A DNA stretch of 64,000 bases, from contig JAILWY010000014.1 in assembly GCA_022113835.1 (NCBI GenBank), forward strand, positions 2,728,001-2,792,000, given 5' to 3'. The translations under genes were made by a program, and so were the position numbers. Origin of the DNA: Atopsyche davidsoni. Its lineage: Eukaryota > Arthropoda > Insecta > Trichoptera > Hydrobiosidae. This document shows positions 21,306-34,186 of this stretch, piece after piece (the stretch's first letter is position 1; each line of letters starts with the position of its first letter). The notes under the pieces are model-generated. The model searched no databases. It worked only from the letters and a program-made list of their open reading frames with translations, and had not been told where the DNA came from.

Positions 21306-22410
21306 CTGCCGTGGATGGGGATGAATGGGGGCGCGACAGCTTGCGGGAACAATACGGATTATCGCCCTCGTTTTTCATCATAAAAACCCATTCGCTACTA
21401 TACAATACAACCTGAATATTTATCACGCAATATTGTAATAAATGTCCACTGCTAAAAAGCTAAGCGATATTCTCATTGTCTGTGCATTGGGAGATATTCT
21501 TGTGTATTTTTATGATCTTGCGTTTATGAACGAGGTAGGATGGAGTAACAGTTGGGTGGATGCTTCTAACTAGGATGAGTGTAAGGCCTGATTTGAGGTT
21601 CTCTGCATTTGTAGGAATAATTACCTACATCGGAACACGTGTCATACAGTCCACTGGAATGTGCCATCCGATCCTGCCGTGGATGGGGATGAATGGAGGT
21701 GCGACAGCTTGCGGGAACAATACGGATTATCGCCCTCGTTTTTCATCATAAAAACCCATTCGCTACTATACAATACAACCTGAATATTTATCACGCAATA
21801 TTGTAATAAATGTCCACTGCTAAAAAACTAAGCGATATTCTCATTGTCTGTGCATTGGGAGATATTCTTGTGTATTTTTATGATCTTGCGTTTATGAACG
21901 AGGTAAGATGGAGTAACAATTGGGGGGATGCTTCTAACTAGGATGAGTGCAAGGCCTGATTTGAGGTTCTCTGCATTTGTAGGAATAATTACCTACATCG
22001 GAACACGTGTCATACAGTCCACTGGAATGTGCCATCCGATCCTGCCGTGGATGGGGATGAATGGGGGCGCGACAGCTTGCGGGAACAATACGGATTATCG
22101 CCCTCGTTTTTCATCATAAAAACCCATTCGCTACTATACAATTCAACCTGAATATTTATTATGCAATATTGTAATAAATGTCCACTGCTAAAAAGCTAAG
22201 CGCGATTCTTATTGTCTGTGCATTGGGAGATATTCTTGTGTATTTTTATGATCTTGCATTTATGAACGAGGTAAGATGGAGTAACTATTGGGTGGATGCT
22301 TCTAACTAGGATGAGTGTAAGGCCTGATTTGAGCTTCTCTGCATTTGTAGGGATAATTACCTACATCGGAACACGTGTCATACAGTCCACTGGAATGTGC
22401 CATCTGATCC
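21306..22410. repeat. 368-bp tandem repeat, three copies
   Basis: Units start at CTGCCGTGGATGGGGATGAATGG at about 21306, 21674 and 22042 and are nearly identical (for example ACCTACATCGGAACACGTGT recurs at 368-bp intervals). The last unit ends just after GAATGTGCCATCTGATCC. Each unit has a small open frame of about 60 codons that simply repeats with it. The array is recent; its function is unknown. Confidence 0.92.
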
Positions 22411-24945
22411 ATTGATCAGAAGTCAATGACGCTAGATAAATAATTCTTGTGGAATTTATCCTGGTGATCCCCTTATTGTTATCCCGGCATCGAAGAAGTA
22501 ACCACGTATATTTCCATCTAGCGTAGCCTTCTGATTTCCAACCTCACATCATTCCTGCAATCTCCACATCTCACCAACATTCTATCATTGGCAAAAAAGG
22601 GAACCATAGAAACCGTGTCGAAGGAGTCGGACCTCACCCTTGTCGATCTCGTTATTCCAGGATCTTGAGTGAGATATGCTCATCGTCATTCGGCATTTAT
22701 AATTTTATCTTATCATATTTACCATTCACACTAACCGGCTGATCGCTTTGATCGTTTTTATAACGTGCGTCATAAAATCGTTCAACGATTTCAACGGTCA
22801 TAGGCTCTCAAGCTGGTATCTGTGGAAGCTGTAAATGGGGGGTTAAACAAGGAGATGGATCATTGTTTGTAACGTGGAGTCATCGCACATCGCTTTTCAG
22901 GTGGAACCTGTGAAAATTAACTACACCACACAACAAACCATCGATTTTTAATTAACTAATAACTCCATTTATTTTATGGTTTTTTTTAAGAAACTAGTGT
23001 AAAGAGGACGTTATTAACTAGTTGCTTTAGTATGATTGTTTGAGCTTAAAATAATAGTTATTTATAATGAATAACACAGCTTGGTGCTTTATTAATTTTT
23101 GTAGCATACTGACCGCAAGGCTGAAGGTTTGGAATAATATACCACAACAATACTCTGCTATAAGCAAGGGTTTGTAAATAGTCAAGGACCGAAGAAATTT
23201 AGAACCTGACCAACATGTTACGTCTCAGACCACATTTTAACATGAAACGGTTATAGGAACAATTTCATAGTTTTAACAAGGGTTAAAACACTAGGCGTTA
23301 AATCGAATACGTACTTATCACATAAACACATATCGAATACAGAATAACTAAGGTTTATCTTGTAAAAAATGATTCTAAAATATTTCTTATTTCCAAAAAA
23401 AATCATCGATTTAAAAAGAAATTGTTTATTATAAATCTGTAATATAAAAGAAAGCGAAACGAAAAAAAGGGTTATTGGAATTCAATGAATTCGTTCGGAT
23501 GTATATCCAATTATTTTATTTTTATTTTCAAATAAATATAAATAAGATAATGTCGAAGAAGAAGCTGTCCTAATTAAAATTGAAATAAATACAAAAAGAC
23601 GAGTCTGTGTAAAAGGAACACCGAAAAAATATACGGGAAAATAAATAATAAATACGCAAAGTAAAAGTATTCCACGCTGTTTTAATGGGATTGTTTTTTT
23701 TTTTTTTGTTTTAAAGATATTGAACTCTTTGAAAGGGGTGCAAAAACATCCGGATGGAGATACTTTCGTACTCTGGCACATGCTAATATATTTTTAACAT
23801 TTGAATAAATACATTTATAAAAAAATATAAGAAGCAAAGGCTAGCCGGTCTATACAATAATAATATTGAAATAAATTTATAATTCAATGTGTATAAAACG
23901 TTAAGAAAAATATTTAAAAATTTCCAGTTTAATTAGACGTATTTGTGCATAGATTATTTATATATTTTATCAGGTAATGGACTCATACGTGAAACGACAA
24001 GTAAAATCTTCCAACTTAGAACTTTAGTATAACCAAGAATACTTTCGAGCAACAGGTACTTTTCTAGAAAAATCAAGGAACGTGAAGCCGATTAAATTTT
24101 TAATACAGATATTAGCTGCTCTAATTTTTAGTGAGTGCCGCGTGAGTTGTTGAATATTATAAATAAATATAACGAGTTTGCTGTATTTAGAATAAAAAGT
24201 GGCGCACCCCTGAAGGCGGTTCCAAAATTACTTTTAATATAGGAGAGACGAGAGTAACATTTTGACAATGTTCGGGAAAGCGAGAAACGTGACTTTTATT
24301 TTTATAAAATTTCAAATTTAAAAAGTTTTGCAAAAAACGTTCACTGCCTTCCGTTTATCAACGACACGGCCGCTGTGGAATTGTCATTTATTGTTTTTTA
24401 TATATATAACTGAGAGCTTGAAAACTATCACTGTAATGAGCTTATACATCGCAACATAGATACTTTTGAAATATACCAGTACTTCATGACCTGAAATGAA
24501 AACACTTCATTGAAATTAAAAACTGAATAAATTAAATAACAAATATAGTAATTTCCAAATGGCTAGTCTTCCTAAAAATCTAGTAGCTATTTTTACTTTT
24601 CGTATGTGTTGAAATTAAAATTCCAGTTTAGTACATCTTCAACGCTATCTCTTATTCCCAATATTCAAAAAAACAGAGAGGATCTTCACCTCAAATATTT
24701 CTCAGCTAAAGTTTATAATTTTACTGAAATATAAAAAAAAACTTTGAATAATATATTGCTACTATTAATTTCGAAGCTGAGACTTCATAGTCGGCCAGCA
24801 AGTGAACGATGCGGTTAGACGATTTATTAGTTTTATTTCGCTATAGATTTACAGGCAATCGTCCGACGTCTTCCCCACTACTCCACCAAGCTTTCCAATT
24901 ATCTTAACGAATTCCTGAAATATATGTAGGCACTTAATCCATTCC
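22411..24945. other. AT-rich non-coding stretch
   Basis: No gene is seen. Immediately after the 368-bp array an imperfect inverted repeat of about 120 bp is visible: TCAGAAGTCAATGACGCTAG near 22420 pairs with CTAGCGTAGCCTTCTGA near 22520. The rest is AT-rich with no recognisable element. Confidence 0.4.
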
Positions 24946-25115
24946 GTTGATTGCTTGTACTTACTTGTGGACATGTCCGGGTCCTTGCGCCGAGCTCTCT
25001 GCGTCCCGATAAACGTAAATCCGAATAAAAAATCCATAAAACGGACATGAATATTGAATGAACGGGCGGCCCCTCGATGACCTTCGGGTCTAGGGGGAGT
25101 CCCTGCAAATGGACT
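24946..25115. other. GC-balanced island, candidate regulatory DNA
   Basis: Non-repetitive block with the string AATCCATAAAACGGACATG, which contains an Abd-B/Hox-like CCATAAAA core. No coding quality. Regulatory role inferred only from composition and motif. Confidence 0.3.
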
Positions 25116-26739
25116 CGGTCCTTTGAGACTTGAGACTAAGCAATTGCTGTATAGACCCGACTATTGCTGTACAGACCCTGCCATTGATACAGCAGCCGGA
25201 GTGGTATGAAAGAATACACTAGTTCGCCAAGTATTGAACGCTTTCTGAAGAGACCTTTTTGAGTTTGCAGATTTGTACAAAGTTTCTCATGTGGAAAGCT
25301 CGGAGTAAACATAGCTTTTTTCAGTGTTTCTCAAACCTATATATTCACTTTATTCTATTAAAATAAACACCTGAAACTTCCTTCGGAACATATTTTCACT
25401 GGTATTTTTTTACAGCTCTACGAATAACAAACTTTCAATACACCTGCAATAGATTTAGAGTCATCCTAATTCAGAATATTTAAATAAAATATATAATATA
25501 TAATCACTTAATTAACTTCTGAAAATTCAAATTTAAAGACTACAAATAAAAACTTGCCAGATGTCACATTGTAAGTGTTATATTATAAACAAAAAAACTC
25601 TATTAGAAAGGTTTTCTTTAACATTGAGTATATCCAATATCTTCAACAATGAGAAAAAAAAATTTTTTAAACTATATAATTTAGCACTTTAGATTAAAAA
25701 ATCTAGCTTTAACTCCAAAATAGTCGAAAGCGTTTTGATGGATACAAATCAATAATTATTTTATTAAATTGCATTGATATACATAATCTCGTTTATAATA
25801 AAGTATTGTTCATGTCGATCTTTCAGTTTCTTGCTAGTACCATAAATATAAGTTTCAAACACAGAAAGACATAATAAAAAACGTTTCAGCCTAAAAACCC
25901 CATGCAAATTAAACTATTTTACGTGTCTCAATACTTTTGAATCTTTTCAAGTGAGAATTTTGCTACTTTGAGAATCAGTGGTGTATGACCAAAGTTTGTG
26001 TTTCAACACATAAAAATTTGGTTTCAAAGTTGCGAGCTGTCTCCCAAACCCTTTTTCAACATATTTTGTGCCTGAAGTATGTTATGATAACAACTAATGC
26101 GATAAAAATAGAAATAACCCTTTGGTTAAACAACTGCTCGTGGGCCGAGATAGGTACAGTTAGTTTTTGTTGTACTTTTTGAGGTTTATATTTCAGGGAC
26201 TCTCGAGGGTCACTGGCAAAATTATTCGGGGATGTTAAATTTGATGTTTTATGTTGCGTGATTATATGTATAAATAACAAATCGATATTATAATATTATT
26301 TAAGGCTTATCTCAATGCAATATTTTACTTTAAAAAAATAAAGAATGCTTGAAACAATATATTTTTGTTAATACTTGCATATAACGATTTATGTTCTCGC
26401 TCAGTTTCAAAGCCGCTGTGGTCAAATTGGATATTGGGATATTGGGGAGGTGTAGGTTTGATTTGCACATAAAACTTTACTAGTCGGTTATATTTAATGA
26501 GTCGAGAGAAATACGTAAAAAATCGTTAAGTTCAAAATGGCATTTCACAGAGTACTAAACGCATGAAACTCATTGTACTTTTTTAGCTCCAGAGATATTA
26601 CAGCGATGGGCAAGCAGGGGTAGCTCAAAATTCGCTTTTTAATCAACCAGAGCAGGATCCACTCTCCCTGCTGCGCCATATTAATTTCCGCGCAGCCTCT
26701 CCGTCAAACCGCGGGTCGCTCGACCCGAAAGCCTGTTTT
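25116..26739. other. AT-rich non-coding stretch
   Basis: No gene is seen. A short GC-richer block (about 26640-26725) and two neighbouring copies of a TTGCTGTATAGACCCGACTA or TTGCTGTACAGACCCTGCCA string near 25145-25190 are the only structures noticed. Confidence 0.35.
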
Positions 26740-27100
26740 GAGTGTGTGGTACGAAACGCTGCCCATGTGCGGCATGGTTTAATATAAACAGATTTTAATA
26801 AAAATTTTATGTTATGAGCTCCCAGTCATCAAAAAGATATTCTTACCTAGATAAACTGAGTTGGGAATCTAAAATAATTGAAAAAGTTGAGAGTACGTAT
26901 TGAACTTGTGGTACGAAACGCTACCTGCGAAATCTTGCCTGTGTGCGACATAGTACGCAGCTGTGTAATTTTTAAAGGCGTTGAACAGCGCGTTTATGTA
27001 CTCCTAATTTTTTATATATTATAGATAAATCTACTAATATTTCTACATAGATAAACTAAGAGATGAAATTTGATCTATGTGCGACATGGTTGACAGCAGT
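26740..27100. repeat. Diverged tandem duplication, period about 165 bp
   Basis: GTGGTACGAAACGCT recurs at about 26747 and 26911. TGTGCGGCATGGT, TGTGCGACATAGT and TGTGCGACATGGT recur near 26767, 26941 and 27078. Copies are strongly diverged. Confidence 0.5.
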
Positions 27101-27344
27101 GCAGACGTATTGGAAAAAAGTATGAAAGCGTTGAAATCGAATAAACGTGGACATGAGATATGCTTACCTAAATAAACTTAGTAAGAACATATTTAGCAGC
27201 TGCGTTAATTTGTTGTTAAGCACCATATATCGATGAAGAAGATATATATTTGTTTCTCAGCTGATAAACTAAAAACTGAAGATATCCATACTTGAGTAAA
27301 CTAACTCTAGAAGGGTCGTAATGCCCAGAAGCATGTTTTGAGTT

Positions 27345-27645
27345 TATAGCACAGTCTTCGTATTTTATTCACAGACGCCGCCGCTGTCAACCACGTGGCA
27401 TTTTGTAACACACACCAGAAGCACGCAGCCCGGGAGGTAATAATTAAAAGGCGGAATCGAGTGTATGAAATGAATATCAACCGAGATAAATCAACCCAGC
27501 CTCGGCCCCCGGCGATATTAATCCGAGCCGTAATGAAGCAAAATGAAATTTCACCCCCCCCCCCCTGACCCGGAAAAACAAAAGAACGCATTAAATATTG
27601 ATTAAGTTTTTTGTTTTGTTTGTGCAGCATGCCCGCTGCCGCTTG
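27345..27645. other. GC-balanced island with homeodomain-like cores and a poly-C tract
   Basis: Contains GCCGCCGCTGTCAACCACGTGG, TAATAATTAAAAGG, GATATTAATCCGAG and a run of about 13 C at 27549-27562. The reverse frame across it has no domain. Best seen as candidate cis-regulatory DNA; the evidence is composition and motif content only. Confidence 0.35.
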
Positions 27646-30600
27646 TGGGCGGTTGAGGTGTGCAATAATTAAGTTTGCGTTTAAACAAATTTCATTGCAT
27701 CACTATAATCTCAATTTCACACGAACATGATTTTTTGTATAATTATTTTGTATTGCTTAAAATTTAAACAATTTATTTAACCCCACCTGTGTCGTGAAAA
27801 CATGTTGAGGACTTATCGCATCGTTTCACGTGTTTCTGATTACCTTAAAATATTTTTTGTACACAACACACGTGTATTGATTGAAAAAGAGGAATAATAA
27901 AATATTTTATAACTATTGTTGATATTAATTAATCATAAAAAGCATTAATTTCATGAATTACAAGCAGTTTAAATAATAAATAAAAAATTTGCTAAAAGAT
28001 TTTGATACATTTTTTTAATGTTAAGGTTTTTCCTTTTCTACGACTTCTTCATACATTATTCATATTTGATGTTTTAATAAGGAGTATTAAAGATAAACAT
28101 GTCTATGAGGAGAGTTTAATTGAATATTAATTTAATTCAACCAAAATAAGCCACATTTACATACACAAACAAATAAAGTGCTTTTGATAAGATTGATGTA
28201 CAATAAAAAAATATAAATCGTAATCAATAGTAGCAATTTTCAGTTTCAGTGTTTCAAATTTCATTGTTTCAAAAGCGGCTTCTGTCTCTTCTTGTATAAC
28301 TGCGCGTACAATATAATTATGTGCTTTTTGTAATTGTGCTTTAAGTTCGTTACTGCTCGGGGCTCAACCAAAGAAACACCACTCGGGGGATGGTATTAGG
28401 TTTGGTTTTTAATCATGTTTGCTTTCAGGAATCGTAAGCGCTGAAGCTCCGTTTGGTTAGGGGTAGCGTCTGGCGGAACGCTTAATGAGTACATAACGCA
28501 ATGGGGGTGGAAGATTGAAGGCAAACGATATTCACGTAAGGCTATATTTTTTTAAAAAGCAGTATATCCAATTATCAAAGGCTGCCTGCAATGTATTTCT
28601 ATACAAAAAAAAATGATATGAATAATTTACTGTAAACATAAAATCAAACAGCTTACAATATATATTTACGGTTTTTTTTTTGTGTAACAAAATATACAGA
28701 ATAAAAAGGTTTGAGGTTTGTGTAATTGCACGACTTTGACAACCTGAAGGACGTTTCTTTTGTATGCGCGGAGTGTGCCACAAATATCGACTATTATTAT
28801 ATAGTACGAGGCAATATGTCTGGATCTAGCATCTAAAAACCAAACAACAGGATTAAATTAAGCCAGATTCTTAGTTCATGTCACGTACGCCGCTGCCTGG
28901 CAGCAATGCCACGTGAGCCTCTATTTTCCGATTATTATTATTTTCAGCGTTATATATTTACGAAAAAGGCGGAATCCTTCGCTGCATTACCAAAATTAAT
29001 CCCAAAGGAAAATTTCATCCCTTATCAAGCCATGTTTTGATTAAAAAAATGTATTATATTTAATTGAAACTCATTCTACTCGAGTGCTCCATCGTCAGAA
29101 AATCAGAAAACACACCTTGTTACATATATTGCATTGATTATTAATAAATAACTATAAGCATAGCTTTTATTACTATTTCATTATTTCAATTGCCTCCTGG
29201 TTATACTAAAAAAAAAAAACACCTTGCTTGAATAATTGAAATACATGTGAAATAACAGTACATCTATTATTCATCAACAATACCTCATTTTGCGTTTTTT
29301 AATATTAAGCTTAATGTTTTTGATGAAAAAATTTCTCAAAGATTTTTCTAAATTTCTATTAACTCCTTTTGATGTCAAAAATCTAAGAATAATTTTATAT
29401 TTTGTACCTGATTTTTAACGTAAAAGCCGACGTCTATCACCTTGTGACATTTTAGTATTCCAACGAAAATAGTCCACAGACAAAGTAGTTTTTTGTACGC
29501 CATTAGCCTATTTAGCCTAAAATAATTAAAACCACATTATAATTAAAATAGTATGGCATTTACAATGTTTTATTTGTAGTATTTTGTAGTCTGTAAAGTA
29601 AAATTTCGATAGTTACTTTAAAATCTGATAGGTCAGATATTTTTAATGTCAGATTTTTAACCACTATGGTTTTGACGTATTTTGCAATAATTATTTTATA
29701 AAGTAAAATTAGCGAAAATCATAAAATAAAAGCATCATCTATTCACATAAATCAGCAACATGTATTGTTTAATATTTCTTTTAAAAAAATATATGTTGAA
29801 TAAGTTGTTTTAATATTTATATATTTTCTAAAATTATTGAACAAATTTTGTGTTTTTCTGTGACATGTAATACTGTAAAAATAAAATGTTTAAATATATG
29901 TGACAATATTTGACAGATGGCAAAAAAATGGCAGGCTCAAAGAAGTATCTTTTATTAAATATATCAACCAAAATTCGGCTCCTTGCAATATTTTCCTATG
30001 AAATTATTCGTATAAATATTATTACGCAATTAATATTGCAATCAAATTTTCTGATTGTTATTAAGAAATTAATTAATTAAAATAATAATGTGGTAATTAA
30101 ATTGATTCACTTCCGGTATTAGAAAAAGTTTTTGAAGACATTGAGTACGGAGCGTTTGTTGATTGGTGTCGCGTTATCTTATCGTTTTTTTTATGTTTAT
30201 AATCGCGTAAAAGTGTTTTAAAATGTGTATTTAAGAATAATTCGACAGTGCCATTGTTGATTATAAGTTTTGTGCAGTGATTCCATGTTTTCGTATCAAT
30301 TTATGTTTTTAGATTATTTATTTACCGGTGACATTTGAGGTACATCCAAGTCAATTACTAGTGATTTCTTTTGGGGTAAGTTTGCTTGTTTGTTTTATAA
30401 TTTGACAGTTATTATTTTGTTTATTTTCGCTCTGTTTTCAGTTTCTTTTAACTTCTCAGTCGCAGCTTTGAGAGAGATTATTGTTGCACTACATAGTTTG
30501 ATTAAAAAAACACAGATGCCGTTTATTTAAATGCTACATTTTATTAGCCGAGACATAAACCAATTTCATTAAACCTTGTAGTTTTTAAATTATTTTCACA

Positions 30601-32082
30601 GATGGCATTTGCCGATTTATATATATATTTTTTAATTGAATTATTTATTTATTATCACTTAAAAATATATACCGACACAAAATAATTATTCTACCTTCTT
30701 TTAAATTTTTAATGTTTACAGTTTCTATATTTGTCATGCTGTTATTCATCTATTGTATTTTTTAAATATTTTAATTATAGCTATTATATACTATTTTCAA
30801 CAAAACATTTTGACTCATGTGATGTATACATAAGTTTTAAACATTTATTTATCTCGAGAGAAATCGCATATTATTTATAATTTAAATTAATAATTGATAA
30901 CACACTTATCCCACTTAAATAAAATTGCCAAGCTTTTTACAAAAGCATTGACTGCAGCGGTTATACTTTAATTTTTTGTCATTTTTATAACGTCTTAATT
31001 TTTGTATCCACATATTTATATATAACTGGATATATAATATTTTCTTTACATATTTTTACACCGTGTTTCAAAACTCGTTATAATACCCGTAAAGGGAATA
31101 CACCTTTGCAAGTATCATTACAAACTGTCGCAACTCGTCTCCGGTTTTTATTCTACAAGCAAACATGGATATTTATTTTTTTTCTACTGCGTGTTGTACA
31201 AAAAGAGGGAAAAACCAATAAAAATAAATTTTAATTATAATATGGTACTGTCACATGTAAACTTTGCCCATTGTAAAAACCAGAACTGTGAAATTTGACG
31301 AATAAATAAATTTTAACTTATTTCAAGTGTAAAATTTAACAAACTTAAATATTTATACCCAAAGATGCTTCTGGATAAAATTTAGGTCCTCAAGGGTCTC
31401 AATTCATTTTAAAGATTTTTTTCGTCGTTTCAAATAAAATAATCCTACCAGGGGATAAATTTAATTGATGCTAAAAAATAATCATCGAAAATATTAACCG
31501 ATGTTTTAGGTTCAGTTAATTTTAATCGATATTGTCTAATCAAGAAACAGGATTATTCTGAAAAGGTCAGATTTGTAAACCTTTCATGTAGTTGTTATAC
31601 ATTTCCCAATTAAGCTCCGATTTAATTATTCTATGTACATATAAAGCCTCATGCTTACATTACTTATAAATTACACAATTTGTTTTAGGCACTTCTATAG
31701 TCTGAAATACAGAAATTTGCACGCGTAAATACCTAATTTTAAAATATGCGTAACATTTATAAATAGTATTATTTTTCATGCAATGTTTTTTTATTACAAC
31801 AATATCCTAATGAGCTGAAAAGTTTTGTTTTAAAAATACTGCATATATCTAAGGGTTTGCTTTCCAAGCCAAAAGGTTTTATTACATTCTATATAAAGTA
31901 TGCCTCTTCGTTGATTTTCAATATTAAATTATTCAAACGCGACCGTATGACACGCTCCAAAGGCAAACAACTCGAAGCCAACAGGGACAAGAGAACGAAC
32001 GGAATATTAAAGTACAATAATACAAAGCAGTCATATACTCAAAAAATGTGTCGATCGATTAGTTACCAGGAGTTGATTTATA
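27646..32082. other. Long AT-rich stretch, mostly nothing recognisable
   Basis: No coding frame is convincing. At 30376-30381 there is a consensus splice donor (TTGGG followed by GTAAGT), preceded by about 240 bp with the texture of an insect 5' leader (AAAAGTGTTTTAAAATG, TTTTGTGCAGTGATTCC). This could be a non-coding first exon of the downstream gene, but it is unproven. A GC-richer segment lies at about 28360-28510. Confidence 0.3.
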
Positions 32083-32525
32083 CCAGAGGTCCCCAATTTT
32101 TTAGTCCCGTAGACCACATATCGATATATTCAATATTGTTTTTCGTAAACACCTTGTCTTCCTAATATCGTATTTTTTTTTTTTTTGCAAAATCATAAAC
32201 TTCAAATGTGTTTTGGGGAAAAGACATCGAGCTTTTCACTTCTATATTTGCTGTATAGTGGACTTTTTTTGATCACCTTACTAGATTTATTAAATATACT
32301 TAATTAGTAAATATAAATAAGGGTCTTTAAACGTTTATTATAAGATAGCACATAAGTGGAATCTGTGTTAGGAAGGTTGATGTATTTACTGTACGTCTAA
32401 GGCTTCAATTATGAGTCCACCCCTATTTTCATCTCAGGCACTTCCAATTTGTTTTTTGTTAGCGTGGACCCCCAGCAGGTTAGAATTGACCTCCAGGGGT
32501 CGATGTGTACCACTTTGGAAACGCA
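32083..32525. mobile_element. hAT-like non-autonomous remnant
   Basis: The left edge reads CAGAGGTCCCCAATTTTTTAG followed by CCCGTAGACC. The right edge reads CGTGGACCCCCAGCAGG...GGGTCGATGTGTACCACTTTGG. Opposed GACC/GGTC edges with CAGNGGTNCCCAA-type ends are typical of old hAT-family elements. No transposase is visible between them. Class from remembered end motifs. Confidence 0.5.
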
Positions 32526-32629
32526 TGATCTATACAGGTTTGTTGGTACCGATATTGTGAGCAGGACGTCTAAAGTCCAAGAGGTGGTATGTTCAGTACA
32601 AACGCGCTAGTTGACGACAGTTAAGGAGG

Positions 32630-33065
32630 TATATTACCCCAATATCACAAGGTGGGGAGTCGTCCCTCACGGGGGTATGAAGTGCTTCCCCCTCTCCTGC
32701 ACACGACACCGGTAAACAATTAGCTCCCCCGGTGGTTGCCAATCGAATCAACCACCCTCCTAACCCTCCCCGGACTCTCCCCTCGCCACCCCCGAGCTCG
32801 CTCTCGTGTCAGCGGCGCCTTTTTAATGATAGTGATGTATATTTGTGTCTGCTAAATGTTTGACGGGGAAGAAGCACACATTCGGGGATATTATATATGA
32901 TGATAATTTCCAATTTTATGGTTATCTATACATATTTTATGTGCTGTACGATTATTTTCAATGTGATTCTATGATTTTTAATGCCGTCTACACACGTCCC
33001 ACATTGCGCTGATTGCTTAGGCGAAGCGTCCAAAATATAGGGACGGTATTGGTTGATGGCAAATC
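32630..33065. other. GC-richer block upstream of the candidate promoters
   Basis: About 32640-32830 is rich in C-runs and includes CACCGGTAAACAATTAGCTC. It is non-repetitive and has no coding quality. It lies about 1.3 kb upstream of the main candidate promoter and could be proximal regulatory DNA. Confidence 0.3.
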
Positions 33066-33106
33066 GGTCGCTCAGTATTGAAACCGAAACTGCAAAGCCG
33101 AGTTGA
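33050..33106 (+). promoter_or_regulatory. Candidate upstream core promoter (weak Inr plus DPE)
   Basis: TCAGTA at 33072-33077 is a five-of-six match to the arthropod initiator. With its A as +1, AGTTG at 33101-33105 matches the shorter DPE consensus RGWYV at +28. An ATTGGTT (inverted CCAAT) sits just upstream at about 33050. A CpG-rich block follows. It could be an alternative start for the E93-like gene; chance matches of this quality are possible. Confidence 0.3.
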
Positions 33107-33400
33107 CAAGTTTCGCAGTCACAGCGGAGCTATCGGACGTAAATAAACGCCAGCGGTGGATGCGGGAGACGTGGCCGCGGATCCCGCCCCATCCCCCGGG
33201 GCGGCGGCGTTCAAGGCCGGCGAGGATGCAGGAAGCCGGGCCGACTCGCCGCCGGTGTTTACTATTCCGTGCAGTCACAATAACACGGCGGGGCGCGTGC
33301 GCGGGGGCGGCGCCGGGCCCGCGCGCACCCAGCGCCTCTAAACCCCCGGTCCGCGACACCCCCGCGACCCCCCGCACAGCTGACCGATAAACAAACACAC
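33107..33400. other. CpG-rich block, no supported coding
   Basis: GC- and CpG-rich DNA downstream of the weak upstream promoter candidate. Several short frames stay open here only because stop codons are rare in such sequence; none has a domain. Confidence 0.4.
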
Positions 33401-33880
33401 TCAACGTCTCTATTCGGTGATTCTTTCAGACTACCTGAAGATTCACTGAAATTCTAAATATCGTAGTATATAAAATTTATAGGTAATGCTTATTCCCACT
33501 GATATGTATTTAGATTGTAAATTGAGTAAAAGTAACATTTTTCTTTGCTTCGTTTTAATTTTACGGCGCTGTATTTCAAAAAATAGGTAACCATAACCCA
33601 GTATTGCTTCTCGTCATTTGATTAAGTGTAGAAGGCGTTCTGGTTCTGTTTAAACGATTTTTTATTAAAAAATATTTTTATGTCAATGCTGGCAATGAGA
33701 CAAAAATATTTAATCAAAACAACACGAAAGCATTACAAACGGGCCAAAAGTATACGGCGCCATAGATTAGGAAGTATTTTTTTGTCGGATAGCAGCGAAA
33801 AAAAGTATCGCGCGAACCGCCGTTGAGAGTCCAGCGGATGACCTTTCGCGGCAGGGCAACCCGGAGGCGCACTGGAGTAA
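33401..33880. other. AT-rich gap between two GC-rich blocks
   Basis: Ordinary AT-rich DNA without a gene or repeat. It separates the 33.1-33.4 kb block from the main GC-rich promoter/exon region. Confidence 0.4.
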
Positions 33881-33959
33881 TGTTATTGTAGATGAACTTC
33901 TGGTCGTAGCGAAGCAGAACTGCGCGCGGCCAGCTCGCGTCCAGGGCGACTCGCGCGGA

Positions 33960-34119
33960 GAAACTCCCGGCCGCGCCGCGCCGCATTCCCATAGAGCCCG
34001 CCCCCTCCCCGCGCCGCGCGCCCCTCCCGCGGCCCCGCCCCTCCCCGCCCCGCCCCGCCCCGCCCCGCCGCCCCGCCGCCGCGCTCAGTCGTCCGCCGCG
34101 ACACCCGCCGACAGGACCT
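33960..34119 (+). promoter_or_regulatory. TATA-less core promoter: GC boxes, Inr and DPE
   Basis: A run of CCCGCCCC-type GC boxes (about 34020-34078) precedes TCAGTC at 34085-34090, an exact match to the arthropod initiator TCAKTY. Taking its A (34087) as +1, GGACCT at 34114-34119 falls exactly at +28 to +33 and matches all six positions of the DPE consensus RGWYVT. No TATA box stands at -30. This predicts a focused start at 34087 for the E93-like gene. The consensus elements and spacing are established for insects; use in vivo is inferred. Confidence 0.55.
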
Positions 34120-34186
34120 GCCCCGCGACCGCCCGACCACAGCGCGCCCGGCGTGCCGCGCGCGCCGTGCACCGGCCGCGCCGCGA

